A stretch of DNA of 64,000 nt from an uncultured Bariatricus sp. (GTDB taxonomy: Bacteria; Bacillota; Clostridia; Lachnospirales; Lachnospiraceae). Shown here in pieces: positions 1 to 8,310 of this stretch (positions within the stretch are counted from its first letter, which is position 1; every line of letters begins with the position of its first letter). The notes under the pieces were generated by a model. It was not told where the DNA came from. It saw only the letters and a program-made list of their open reading frames with translations, and searched no databases. The translations under genes and the position numbers were made by a program. The DNA lies in the NCBI GenBank assembly GCA_934320645.1, contig CAKRFP010000003.1, positions 47,465 through 111,464 of the forward strand, written 5' to 3'.

Positions 1-268
1 TGATATCCATAACCATTGTATTCAGCTTATATTCTATATTCAGTTCTTTCGCCTGATCAATAAAACGTCCTGCATATTCCGGTCCGGTCAGTTCTTCCTT
101 AAAAGTATGGAGTCCGAATCCGTTATGGATGCACTGATTCAGGATACCGCCAAGTTCTTTATCTCTTTCCAGGATCAGGACACTGTCCACTCCGCTTTTC
201 TTCGCCGAAATTGCAGCCGCAAGTCCCGCCGGTCCTCCTCCAATGATAACAATATCATAAGCTCTCAT
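1..268 (-). CDS. FAD/NAD-dependent oxidoreductase, N-terminal part (glp operon)
   Basis: This is the N-terminal 89 residues of a flavoprotein that runs off the left edge of the window. It begins with a Rossmann dinucleotide-binding motif (IIGGGPAGLAAA, residues 8-19) and an acidic strand end (LILERD). It then has LNQCIHNGFG, with a cysteine in the flavin region as in the pyridine nucleotide-disulfide oxidoreductase family. It starts 17 bp after the GlpA-like gene, so it is co-transcribed as the last visible gene of the glycerol operon. In Firmicutes this pair is normally followed by a small DUF1667 protein, and the set is thought to form an anaerobic glycerol-3-phosphate dehydrogenase. The assignment to that complex rests on context. 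Confidence 0.8.
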   Translation of the reverse strand, partial: MRAYDIVIIGGGPAGLAAAISAKKSGVDSVLILERDKELGGILNQCIHNGFGLHTFKEELTGPEYAGRFIDQAKELNIEYKLNTMVMDI

Positions 269-285
269 GATGCAATGCCTCCCTT

Positions 286-1722
286 TTATAACGAATCCTT
301 ATTAGTACCTGTAACAATTTTAGAATCTCCACCGGATTTTGTGATCTCGAACATACTCATATGGCGTTCTCTCGCCAGGATTTCCATCGTTCTCGGTGAG
401 CAGAAACCAGCCTGACAGCGTCCCATTCCGGCTCTTGTTCTGCGTTTCACCCCGTCCAGAGATTTGGCGCCGAGCGGTCTGTTGATCGCATCCATGATCT
501 CACCCTCTGTAACCATTTCACAGCGGCAGATAATATTTCCATATTCCGGTTTCTCTTTGATGAGTTCAATTCTTTCTTCCCTGCTGAGTGTATTCGGATC
601 CAGAACTCCCTTTCTTGTTGCGATAAAATCTTCTTTTTCTTCCAGATTCATTTTATCTTTGAGGATCTGTGCCACCATCTCTCCGATTGCCGGTGCACTG
701 GTAAGTCCCGGTGATTCAATTCCGGCACAGTCGATAAATCCTTTTGCATCCTCCACTTCCCCGATCAGGAACTCATGTCCGTCCTCATGTGCACGAAGTC
801 CGGCAAATGAAGTAATCACCTGACGGAGCGGAATATTTTTCACATTCATCTCTGCTCTTTCAATCACCTGATCCAGTCCTTCTCTTGTTGTATTGGTTCC
901 TTCTTTATCTTCGATATCGATCGCCGTTGGTCCAAGGATCAGATTACCGTGAACCGTCGGTGCAACCAGAATACCTTTTCCATATTTTCCTGGAAGTGCA
1001 AAAATCGTCTTGCTCACATGACTTCCCGCACTCTTATCAAGCAGACAGTAATCTCCTCTTCTAGGGGTAATGTGGATCTTCTTCTCACTTACCATATTAT
1101 GAAACTTGTCTGCATAGACTCCGGCTGCATTTACCACATACCTTGTCCGGAAAACCCCATTATTTGTATGGATTTCCCATCCCTCATCTATTGGTTTAAG
1201 ATCCGTAACTTCCGTATCAAATTTGAACTCCACACCATTTACATTTGCATTCTCAGCCATTGCAATGTTCAGATTAAACGGACATACAATTCCGGCTGTC
1301 GGTGCATAAAGTGCGGCATACGCCTGATCGGAAATATTCGGTTCCATTTCTTTCAATTCCTCACGGTTAAGAATTCTTAACTCCTTAACACCATTTGCAA
1401 CGCCTCGGTCATACAGTGCCTGAAGATTCGGCATATCCTCTTCATGCAGACATACAACCAGCGAGCCATTTTTCTTAAATGGAAAATCCAGATCCTTTGA
1501 AAGCTGTTCCATCATCTGATTTCCCCTGACATTCAGTTTTGCCATCAGCGATCCTTCTGCCGCATCATAACCGGCATGGACAATTGCACTGTTTGCCTTG
1601 GAGGTACCACAGCATACATCCTCTTCTTTTTCGATTACACATGCCTTCACTTTATAACGTGACAGCTCTCTTGCTGTTGCCGCACCGGATACTCCAGCCC
1701 CGATAATTATTACATCATACAT
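286..1722 (-). CDS. glpA: GlpA-like FAD-dependent glycerol-3-phosphate dehydrogenase with C-terminal BFD-like domain
   Basis: A 478-residue flavoprotein that likely oxidises glycerol 3-phosphate to dihydroxyacetone phosphate. The FAD motif GAGVSGAATARE lies at residues 8-19. The DAO fold fills residues 1-370. A BFD-like [2Fe-2S] domain follows with CRCEMVTEGE, and a later CQAGFC motif supplies the other cysteines. I place the start at the second in-frame ATG (1720-1722), because AAGGAG lies about 10 bases upstream and the longer reading would run into the upstream terminator hairpin. That hairpin separates it from glpF and may be controlled by GlpP. The domain order matches GlpA and LhgO-like proteins, and the glpK/glpF context favours GlpA. 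Confidence 0.85.
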   Translation of the reverse strand: MYDVIIIGAGVSGAATARELSRYKVKACVIEKEEDVCCGTSKANSAIVHAGYDAAEGSLMAKLNVRGNQMMEQLSKDLDFPFKKNGSLVVCLHEEDMPNLQALYDRGVANGVKELRILNREELKEMEPNISDQAYAALYAPTAGIVCPFNLNIAMAENANVNGVEFKFDTEVTDLKPIDEGWEIHTNNGVFRTRYVVNAAGVYADKFHNMVSEKKIHITPRRGDYCLLDKSAGSHVSKTIFALPGKYGKGILVAPTVHGNLILGPTAIDIEDKEGTNTTREGLDQVIERAEMNVKNIPLRQVITSFAGLRAHEDGHEFLIGEVEDAKGFIDCAGIESPGLTSAPAIGEMVAQILKDKMNLEEKEDFIATRKGVLDPNTLSREERIELIKEKPEYGNIICRCEMVTEGEIMDAINRPLGAKSLDGVKRRTRAGMGRCQAGFCSPRTMEILARERHMSMFEITKSGGDSKIVTGTNKDSL

Positions 1723-1774
1723 TCCCAGATCACTCCTTAATAACTGTTTTTTCTTCCTGAACTTCCTGCTTATG

Positions 1775-1831
1775 AAAAAGAGCCTGCCAAGTAAACGCAT
1801 TTCCCTATGCGGTTATCCTGTCAGGCTCTCT
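1775..1831 (-). terminator. Intergenic terminator hairpin between glpF and glpA, candidate GlpP site
   Basis: Read on the minus strand, AGAGCCTG pairs with CAGGCTCT over an inner stem (CCGCAT/ATGCG) and is followed at once by a run of five T. It lies inside the operon, so it would cut off glpA unless overcome. Its layout resembles the leader terminator ahead of glpP at 4992-5044: a short outer GAG/CTC stem, an inner hairpin, then GTT(T)AC. GlpP-family proteins antiterminate at such hairpins in other Firmicutes; control by GlpP here is inferred. Confidence 0.65.
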
Positions 1832-1866
1832 CATCTCATGCCATTACCATTTTCAATTCTGAATTT

Positions 1867-2580
1867 TTACCACGGAATTGCTCCATACAGTAATACTGCT
1901 GCGATTGCTCCGATGATTGGTCCGATGATCGGTACAACCAGACCGTATCCGAAGTTTGAATCACCTTTTCCCTTAATCGGAAGTACTGCGTGTGCAAGTC
2001 TTGGTCCAAGATCTCTTGCCGGGTTGATCGCATAACCGGTCAGTCCGCCAAGTGACATACCTACTGATACAATAATTCCGAATACAAATAATTTGTCAAC
2101 GCCTGTGGAAAGTCCTGTCACGTTTCCAATTCCCTTGATCGCAAATACAAGGATAAATGTTCCAACTGCCTCACTGAAAATATTCAGTCCTGTGTTTGCA
2201 ATCGAAGGTCCTGTACAGAATACACCAAGCTTTGTTCCCTGATCTTCTGTTGCGTCAAACTGTCCTTTGAAAAGTAAATAAACGATACAGCCGCCTACGA
2301 ATGCTCCTGCGATCTGGGCGATGATATATCCAGGAACCATCGACCATGCAAAACTTCCGTCCACTGCAAGCGCAATCGTAAGTGCCGGATTAAAGGAAGC
2401 TCCTGAAGCCTCTCCGAAAATAAATGCCGGAAGCAGAACTGCAAGACCCCAGGCAAATGTAATCTGAACCGCGCCGGCACCTTTCATACCGGATTTGTTA
2501 AGGTTCACATTTGCTACTACTCCATCTCCAAGAATAATAAGTATCATTGTTCCAAGAAACTCTGCTATATAAGGTAACAT
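1867..2580 (-). CDS. glpF: Glycerol facilitator (aquaglyceroporin, MIP family)
   Basis: A 237-residue membrane protein of usual MIP length that lets glycerol diffuse across the cytoplasmic membrane. Both pore signatures are present: SFNPALT after the second helix and INPARDLGPR near residue 185. The Asp after the second NPAR box is typical of glycerol channels rather than water channels. Six hydrophobic segments plus the two half-helices are visible. It lies 60 bp downstream of glpK with a GGGGGA ribosome binding site. GlpF and GlpK together take up and trap glycerol as glycerol 3-phosphate, which is then oxidised by the downstream flavoproteins. Confidence 0.93.
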   Translation of the reverse strand: MLPYIAEFLGTMILIILGDGVVANVNLNKSGMKGAGAVQITFAWGLAVLLPAFIFGEASGASFNPALTIALAVDGSFAWSMVPGYIIAQIAGAFVGGCIVYLLFKGQFDATEDQGTKLGVFCTGPSIANTGLNIFSEAVGTFILVFAIKGIGNVTGLSTGVDKLFVFGIIVSVGMSLGGLTGYAINPARDLGPRLAHAVLPIKGKGDSNFGYGLVVPIIGPIIGAIAAVLLYGAIPW

Positions 2581-2640
2581 AATAAGTCCCCCTTTTCCCT
2601 ATTCAATGTTCTGTTTTCATTTCCTTTTTACTGTCAAAAT

Positions 2641-4137
2641 CTAATCTTCTTTTGCCCATCCGTAAGCATATTTGACAGCCTTATTCCAGCCTTTGATCCG
2701 TTTTTCTCTTTCTTCATCTGCAATCTTTGGCTCGAATGTCTTATCAATTGCCCAGTTTTTAATAACATCCTCTTTACTTGCCCAGTATCCAACTGCAAGA
2801 CCTGCAAGATAAGCAGCTCCCATTGCGGTTGTCTCTACACACTGCGGACGGTTAACCGGTGCATTGATGATGTCAGACTGTGTCTGCATCAGGAAATCAT
2901 TTGCACTTGCTCCACCGTCAACCTTAAGTGCTGCAAGTTCAATTCCGGAGTCAGCCTTCATTGCTTCCAGAACATCATTTACCTGATAAGCAAGGGATTC
3001 CAGAGTTGCGCGGATAATGTGATATTTATTAACGCCACGCGTAATTCCTACGATCGTTCCTCTTGCATACTGATCCCAGTGCGGTGCTCCAAGTCCGGTA
3101 AATGCAGGTACTACATAGCATCCGTTTGTATCTTTTACTTTCTTAGCCATGTATTCTGAATCCGGTGCGGAATCAATAATACGAAGTTCATCTCTCAGCC
3201 ACTGGATTGCAGCTCCTGCCACGAAAATGGAACCTTCCAGTGCATAATTTACTTTTCCATCCAGTCCCCATGCGATGGTTGTTACCAGTCCGTTCTTTGA
3301 GAAGATCGGTTTCTCACCGGTATTCATCAGCATGAAACATCCGGTTCCATATGTATTCTTTGCTTCGCCTGCATTGAAGCATGTCTGTCCAAACAGTGCG
3401 GACTGCTGGTCTCCTGCTGCTCCTGCGATCGGAATCGGTCCACCAAGGTAAGAAGGATCTGCTTCTCCATATACACAGCTTGACGGTTTTGGTTCTGGAA
3501 GCATGCATTTCGGAATATTCAGCTCTGCAAGGATCTCATCATCCCATTCAAGCGTATTGATATTGAACAGCATAGTACGGGAAGCATTTGAATAATCAGT
3601 TACATGAACTGCACCTTTTGTCAGTTTCCAGATCAGCCATGTCTCAACTGTACCGAATAATAATTCTCCCTTTTCTGCTCTTTCTCTTGCTCCCGGCACA
3701 TTATCAAGAAGCCATTTTACCTTTGTTCCTGAGAAATACGCGTCGATAACAAGTCCTGTTTTTTCTCTGAATTTATCGGTAAGTCCTTTTTCCTTCAGAC
3801 TGTCACAATACTCAGAAGTTCTGCGGCACTGCCATACGATTGCATGATGGATCGGCTCTCCTGTCTCTTTGTCCCAGACGATGGTTGTCTCTCTCTGGTT
3901 CGTAATACCGATTGCTGCAATGTCCTCTGCTTCTGCCCCAATCATGTTCATTGCTTCAACGGCTACACCAAGCATACTTGCCCAGATCTCATCTGCATCA
4001 TGTTCAACCCAGCCCGGTTTCGGGAAATACTGTGTGAATTCACGCTGTGCAACGCTGCACATTTCTCCTTTTTCATTGAACAGGATACATCTGTTACTTG
4101 TTGTTCCCGCATCCAGTGCCATTACATACTTAGCCAT
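2641..4137 (-). CDS. glpK: Glycerol kinase
   Basis: A 498-residue FGGY-family sugar kinase, full length, that phosphorylates glycerol with ATP to glycerol 3-phosphate in the cytoplasm. The N-terminal phosphate-binding loop (DAGTTSNRCILF, residues 9-20), the QRETT motif near residue 83, GTGCFMLMNTG and the C-terminal GAPHWDQYARG are all GlpK hallmarks. The start follows AAAGGAGG. It sits between the antiterminator gene glpP and the channel gene glpF. A small hairpin (AAGCGG/CCGCTT) lies in the gap before it at about 4192-4213 but has no T-run. Confidence 0.96.
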   Translation of the reverse strand: MAKYVMALDAGTTSNRCILFNEKGEMCSVAQREFTQYFPKPGWVEHDADEIWASMLGVAVEAMNMIGAEAEDIAAIGITNQRETTIVWDKETGEPIHHAIVWQCRRTSEYCDSLKEKGLTDKFREKTGLVIDAYFSGTKVKWLLDNVPGARERAEKGELLFGTVETWLIWKLTKGAVHVTDYSNASRTMLFNINTLEWDDEILAELNIPKCMLPEPKPSSCVYGEADPSYLGGPIPIAGAAGDQQSALFGQTCFNAGEAKNTYGTGCFMLMNTGEKPIFSKNGLVTTIAWGLDGKVNYALEGSIFVAGAAIQWLRDELRIIDSAPDSEYMAKKVKDTNGCYVVPAFTGLGAPHWDQYARGTIVGITRGVNKYHIIRATLESLAYQVNDVLEAMKADSGIELAALKVDGGASANDFLMQTQSDIINAPVNRPQCVETTAMGAAYLAGLAVGYWASKEDVIKNWAIDKTFEPKIADEEREKRIKGWNKAVKYAYGWAKED

Positions 4138-4269
4138 ACTCTTTTTCCTCCTTTAATAAAAATCGCTGCTTTGCATGTTTTATAGTAAAGCGGATATTCT
4201 ATGCCGCTTCGCTACTTACTCATCTTCAAATACCTGTACTTTGTTTAAATATCTTCTGTTACTTTTGTT

Positions 4270-4839
4270 TTACATTTTCCAGACTTCATGATTCGTAGAT
4301 GAAACTGCGATTGCTCCAGCTGAAAGTGCCGCCATCACAGATTCTTTGTCCGAGATCAGACCGCCTGCAATGATCGGTGTCTTTGACATTTTACAGACTT
4401 TTCCGATCACCTTCGGCATCACACCCGGAAGTACTTCAATAAAATCGGGCTTCACGGCATGTTGTTGCTGCCTGATATTCTCATATGCCATTGAATCCAG
4501 AAGGAAATACCTTAGGACTGTGAACATCTTAAGTTCCTTCCCCCTTTTAATCAATGCGGCTTTTGTGGAAATTATTCCATCTGCTTCTGTATTTTTCCGG
4601 ATAAAATCTACAACAATTTCCTTACTGCTAAGACCGCTTATCAGGTCTACATGAACCATCGCAACCTTCCCGGAATCTTTTATCTGTTGGACGATCTCAC
4701 GGATCGAACAGACATCTCCAAATAAAATAAACACAACCCGGATATCTTCCAAAGAACAGCAGATTTTTAAATCATCCATGTTCTTTACTGCTGCAATGAT
4801 CGGATTTTCTTCTACTGCTTCATGAAAAAAACTGCTCAT
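4270..4839 (-). CDS. glpP: Glycerol-3-phosphate-responsive antiterminator GlpP
   Basis: A 189-residue protein of the GlpP family. These proteins bind glycerol 3-phosphate and leader mRNA, allowing RNA polymerase through terminators ahead of glycerol genes. Family features seen are MVHVDLISGLS, the TVLRYFLLDS segment, KPDFIEVLPG and IAGGLISDKE, which form a TIM-barrel-like fold. The reading frame is open for another 61 codons upstream. The start is set at MSSFF because GAGGGGTG lies 5 bases before it and the upstream extension falls in a dispersed repeat. It is the first gene of the glycerol operon and has a terminator in its own leader, so autoregulation is likely. Confidence 0.92.
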   Translation of the reverse strand: MSSFFHEAVEENPIIAAVKNMDDLKICCSLEDIRVVFILFGDVCSIREIVQQIKDSGKVAMVHVDLISGLSSKEIVVDFIRKNTEADGIISTKAALIKRGKELKMFTVLRYFLLDSMAYENIRQQQHAVKPDFIEVLPGVMPKVIGKVCKMSKTPIIAGGLISDKESVMAALSAGAIAVSSTNHEVWKM

Positions 4840-4876
4840 TTTTTCACCCCTCATAATTATGATCGAGTAGGATGCT

Positions 4877-4994
4877 CCTGTCCGTTCTGTATACTTTGTA
4901 CAGCATCTGCACTTAGCAGCTCGATGATGTACATTCACCAAATGTAGATCCTTGTGCAAGCACAAATCTGCACTTGGCTCATCGTATACACAAA
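4877..4994 (-). repeat. Dispersed leader repeat, copy 1 (glpP leader)
   Basis: About 118 bp between the leader terminator and glpP share two blocks with a region ahead of the pilin gene (55660-55786). The first block is about 44 bp (4951-4994) with roughly 40 identities. The second is the 15-mer CCTGTCCGTTCTGTA (4877-4891). Inside the first block TTGTGC and GCACAA form a perfect inverted repeat. A degenerate second copy of the TCTGCACTT block lies at about 4910-4935. Nature unknown: it could be a structured leader RNA or a miniature mobile element. Confidence 0.7.
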
Positions 4995-5044
4995 AAAAGA
5001 GCGCCTCTTGTAACAGCCTCATGGCTGATATAACATTCGCTCTC
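4992..5044 (-). promoter_or_regulatory. Leader terminator of the glp operon, candidate GlpP antitermination site
   Basis: On the minus strand AGAGCG pairs with CGCTCT around an inner hairpin (CAGCC/GGCTG) and is followed by seven T. It lies about 40 bases after the predicted transcription start and before glpP. This is the arrangement expected of a GlpP-dependent antitermination leader. The hairpin is directly visible; the regulation is inferred. Confidence 0.7.
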
Positions 5045-5086
5045 CTGTCACGGCATCTCTCTTCAATTGCTTTTCAACTTGACTTC

Positions 5087-5115
5087 ACTATATCACATTG
5101 CACAATTATTTGCAA
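5087..5115 (-). promoter_or_regulatory. Promoter of the glycerol operon
   Basis: Minus strand -35 TTGCAA (5110-5115) and -10 TATAGT (5087-5092) are separated by 17 bp. Transcription would start about 5080, just ahead of the leader terminator and glpP. Confidence 0.65.
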
Positions 5116-5312
5116 ATAATTTTTTCAAAAATATACTTTTTGTACAGTTTCTACAAATATTTTGCCAATAATCAGGCTTGTTATTTGAAAAAAGATGTTT
5201 TTCTTTATGCAACTTTTTCGTTACTTTATTAACAAGTTTTAGACTCTATTTTCTCTGATCTGAACGTTCGCTTTTTACTATTTCTGTTCTGCCTTTCAAG
5301 CTTCTTTTTTTG
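5116..5312. other. AT-rich intergenic region without a recognised feature
   Basis: About 200 bp lie between the glp promoter and the end of the next gene. A short inverted repeat (CTTGTTA near 5174, TAACAAG near 5230) is present. No convincing gene, terminator with a T-run or known RNA was seen. Confidence 0.5.
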
Positions 5313-5642
5313 TTAAAACGAAGTTCTCAGGATCGGGATCGCATTGATCACCGGTTCTTCATACGGATGAACCTTTTTGACTGCTTCAATTGTCTTGTCA
5401 ACTTCTTCGGTAAACACGGTTACTTCCACTTTCACTTCAGGCTCTTTACTGATCTCACCGGTGTTTCCGATATACGGATTACATCCTTCCAGCGGACGCC
5501 AATACCCGGTTACCTCGCTCGATGACATACAGGAATCGTAATTACCGATATGTCCTGCATCTACTTCCTGGAGGGTTCTTTGTAATGCAGGCAGGTGCGT
5601 TTCCGGAATGAAAATTTCCAATTTGCAGTATTTGAAATTCAT
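5313..5642 (-). CDS. NIF3-insert/CutA-like (PII-fold) small protein
   Basis: A 109-residue soluble protein resembling the PII/CutA-like domain inserted in NIF3-family proteins such as YqfO, which also occurs as a stand-alone protein. Visible features are an N-terminal KLEIFIPETHLPALQ strand-helix start, a central GYWRPLEGCNPYIGN segment and a C-terminal KVHPYEEPVINAIPI segment typical of the family. The function of the stand-alone form is not known; trimerisation and metal or small-ligand binding are suggested for relatives. It has a good ribosome binding site (AAAGGAG) and appears monocistronic. The link to the flanking glycerol or cysteine genes is unclear. Confidence 0.7.
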   Translation of the reverse strand: MNFKYCKLEIFIPETHLPALQRTLQEVDAGHIGNYDSCMSSSEVTGYWRPLEGCNPYIGNTGEISKEPEVKVEVTVFTEEVDKTIEAVKKVHPYEEPVINAIPILRTSF

Positions 5643-5747
5643 GGTTTGATTGCTCCTTTCTATTACAATACAATTCTATAATATACTACAATTCTTTTTC
5701 ATGCAAATTCTATAAAAATCTTTCAACCCATCAATTAGCTTTTACAC

Positions 5748-5793
5748 AAAAAACCTTCGAACTGATATTTTAAAATCAATTCAAAGGCTTTTT
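5748..5793. terminator. Terminator after the cyuA operon (bidirectional shape)
   Basis: An imperfect stem (CCTTcGAAcTGAT with ATCAaTTCaAAGG) is flanked by A6 on the left and T5 on the right. It ends the seven-gene oppA-to-cyuA operon on the minus strand. Confidence 0.75.
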
Positions 5794-5806
5794 CTTTTTC
5801 TATCTT

Positions 5807-7084
5807 CTATTCTCCTTTTTCCTGCAGAATATCCACGATTGTCTTCTCAGTTCCAATCATGCCTGGCGAAGCGATTTCTCCCATATGCCGCATCGTATCT
5901 TCTGGTGTAAAACCATTGATTCCATGAATATCATCAATAAAAATATCATGCATCGCAAAGTCTGCTGATTGGAATGCAGCGTTCACTGCCACAACACCTT
6001 TCATCGTACATCCTTTGTTTCCGCCGTGACAGATCATACCCGTAATACTGCTGGACATATTGTTGATCGTTCTTGCCATTGCATTTTCATCGCCACCGTT
6101 AAGAAAAACCAATGCACAGGCCATTCCGGTGCCGGCCGCAATACCACAGCCGCAAAAAGCAGAAAGTTTTCCGGAATACTCTTTGATATACATACAGATA
6201 AGATAACTTAATGCGGTCGCACGATATAAGGTTTCATCACTTAAGCCCCGGATCTTGCAAACACCGTAAAGTGGCATGGTTGCAATGATTCCATGGGCAC
6301 CGGAACCTGTAATACTCATAGCAGGTCTGTCAAGACCGATCACCCTCGCCTCGATTGCTGCATTACAAAGTAAGGATGCTGTATTTAACTCATTATCAGA
6401 AATAATCTTTCCGCCATTTTTCTCAAGCAGATAGCGTGCATATGTCGTTCTTGGATTCTGAATCCCTTCTTCGAACAAGGCATAGTTCATCTCATAGGCA
6501 GCTTTTATAAATTCGATTTCCTCTGCCGGAACTTCTTTTGCATATTTGTAAATCTGTTTTAATGTGTAATTGTGGATCAGTGGTTTTTCTTCTTGACCGC
6601 CTTCCACAGAAGCCTCTTCTTTCTCAAGAATCACTTCTCCATTTACCTCAATACGAACAATATTCGTATGTGCATCGCGTATCCGAACCACTGCCTCTCC
6701 AGCTGTTGTCTTTACACGGGCTTCGATAAAAATACGGCTTGTGATCTCACTCATTTTTACAACGATTTTTCCGTCTTTTACCAATTTTTCTGCTGCTGCA
6801 TTGTCAGCTTCTGTTACATCCGCAAGACTCTCCAGCTCTTTTTCCGGTTTCCCTGCTATCACTCCCAGCGCTGCCGCGTATTCATTCCCGTAAAAATGAC
6901 TGTTCGGAATACCGCATGTATATGCGTTTTTATACATTCCGCTATTAAGCAAAAGTGTAACTTCTTCCAGTTCTCCCGCAACGTAGGATTTTGCCTTTGA
7001 AACCGCATACGCGATCGCTCCCGGCTCTGTTACCCCAAGAGCCGGACGCATATCCTCTTTAATTAATTGTGTTAATTCATGCAT
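5807..7084 (-). CDS. cyuA: L-cysteine desulfidase family protein CyuA (YhaM/UPF0597)
   Basis: A 425-residue protein of the serine dehydratase alpha-like CyuA family. Members carry a 4Fe-4S cluster and break cysteine into pyruvate, ammonia and hydrogen sulfide. The family start (RPALGVTEPGAIAYAVSKA), the GCGIAAGTGMAC motif and the CHGGNKGCTMKG motif supply the conserved cysteines; length is normal. The start follows AGAGGAG. It is the last gene of an operon with an oligopeptide importer and a C-S lyase, 18 bp from the lyase gene. This context argues for cysteine released from imported peptides as substrate. An annotation as serine dehydratase would be less precise. Confidence 0.87.
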   Translation of the reverse strand: MHELTQLIKEDMRPALGVTEPGAIAYAVSKAKSYVAGELEEVTLLLNSGMYKNAYTCGIPNSHFYGNEYAAALGVIAGKPEKELESLADVTEADNAAAEKLVKDGKIVVKMSEITSRIFIEARVKTTAGEAVVRIRDAHTNIVRIEVNGEVILEKEEASVEGGQEEKPLIHNYTLKQIYKYAKEVPAEEIEFIKAAYEMNYALFEEGIQNPRTTYARYLLEKNGGKIISDNELNTASLLCNAAIEARVIGLDRPAMSITGSGAHGIIATMPLYGVCKIRGLSDETLYRATALSYLICMYIKEYSGKLSAFCGCGIAAGTGMACALVFLNGGDENAMARTINNMSSSITGMICHGGNKGCTMKGVVAVNAAFQSADFAMHDIFIDDIHGINGFTPEDTMRHMGEIASPGMIGTEKTIVDILQEKGE

Positions 7085-7102
7085 TTTCTTTTTCTCCTCT
7101 AA

Positions 7103-8284
7103 TCAGATATTCAGATTATTGACTGCATCCTCTAATTGCTTTAAAGCTTTCTCCAAAACAGCTCTCGGACAAGCTGCATTCAACCGCATAAAGCCGTTCA
7201 TTGTCCTTGTAAAAGACGAACCGTCATTTAATCCAAGCCCTGCCTTATAAATCATAAAATCCTTTAATTCTTCATTATCCATATGCAGTGCTCTGCAGTC
7301 CAGCCACACAAGATAGGTTGCATCCGGCATATTTGCTTTGATCAGAGGAATCTTTTTTTCAAAATAATCACATATATAATCAAGATTTCCAGAAATATAC
7401 GCAAGGAGTTGTTCCAACCACTCTTCGCCCTCATTCAATGCTGCTTCCATTGCAACAGAACTAAACGCATTGTTTCTATGTATATCCATTCCACCCCAAT
7501 ATCCGTCGAACTTTTTCTTCATTTCCAGATTTGGGAATACCGTGGTTGATGCCTGAAGTCCTGCCAGGTTAAATGTTTTTGTCACGGAAATACATGTGAT
7601 CACCTTATCAGCTGCTTCTGGGACAACAATTGCTGCCGGAATATGTTTTTTTCCATGAAATATGAGATCCGAATGAATTTCATCTGAAACTACCTGAACA
7701 TCATTTTCAAAGCAAAGTGTCAGCATTTTAGACAGCTCATCTTGGGACCATACGCGTCCAAGCGGATTATGTGGATTACATAAAATGAAGAGTTTCACTG
7801 CGGGATCTTTTACCTGCTTTTCAAAATCTTCAAAATCTACTTCCCACACTCCGTCATGCTCAAGAAAGTTATTTTGTACAAGTTCTCTCCCTGTATTTTC
7901 TGTGATTTCGAAAAATTCCGGATAAACCGGTGGCTGAATTAAAACCTTTTCTTCTTTCTTTGTAAATAGCTTAATGATCGCTGCAAGAGCCGGAACCACA
8001 CCTAAACACCAGCTACATAAGTTTGTATCAAGTGCCCATCCGTTTCTTCTTAACTGCCAGTCGGCATACGCTTTAAAATAACTATCTGGGCGGGATGTAT
8101 AACCCCAGATTCCTTCTTCCGCTTTCTTTTTACATGCATCAATAATAGGCTGCGCTGTCTTGAAATCCATATCTGCAATCCAAAGCGGAATCACATCATC
8201 TGTCCCAAAATTCTTTACCCTTTCATCATATTTTGCAGAACGGTTTTTGCTTCTGTCAACAGGCTCATCAAAATTGTATTTCAT
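7103..8284 (-). CDS. PatB/MalY-type PLP-dependent cystathionine beta-lyase (copy 1)
   Basis: A 393-residue fold-type I PLP enzyme of the MalY/PatB branch. These enzymes cleave C-S bonds of cystathionine, cysteine or cysteine S-conjugates to pyruvate, ammonia and a thiol. Family marks are PLWIADMDF near residue 34, the NPHNPLGRVW loop, SDEIHSD and the lysine in SVTKTFNLAG that binds PLP. The gene follows oppF by 26 bp and precedes cyuA, so it is made with the peptide importer. It is one of three family members in this window (others at 15499 and 47728). All three are only moderately similar to each other, so they are not recent duplicates. Aminotransferase activity is possible but less likely. 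Confidence 0.87.
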   Translation of the reverse strand: MKYNFDEPVDRSKNRSAKYDERVKNFGTDDVIPLWIADMDFKTAQPIIDACKKKAEEGIWGYTSRPDSYFKAYADWQLRRNGWALDTNLCSWCLGVVPALAAIIKLFTKKEEKVLIQPPVYPEFFEITENTGRELVQNNFLEHDGVWEVDFEDFEKQVKDPAVKLFILCNPHNPLGRVWSQDELSKMLTLCFENDVQVVSDEIHSDLIFHGKKHIPAAIVVPEAADKVITCISVTKTFNLAGLQASTTVFPNLEMKKKFDGYWGGMDIHRNNAFSSVAMEAALNEGEEWLEQLLAYISGNLDYICDYFEKKIPLIKANMPDATYLVWLDCRALHMDNEELKDFMIYKAGLGLNDGSSFTRTMNGFMRLNAACPRAVLEKALKQLEDAVNNLNI

Positions 8285-8310
8285 ATTTTCATTTCCTCTT
8301 TAATTATGCA

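Noticed and set aside
4840..5022. N-terminal extension of GlpP by 61 codons
   Set aside because: The extension covers the leader repeat and terminator, and the same translated string (DEPSADLCLHK) appears ahead of the pilin, so it comes from the DNA repeat rather than from a protein.
5807..7084. L-serine dehydratase alpha subunit
   Set aside because: The N-terminal motif and length match the CyuA/UPF0597 family, and no beta subunit gene is present.
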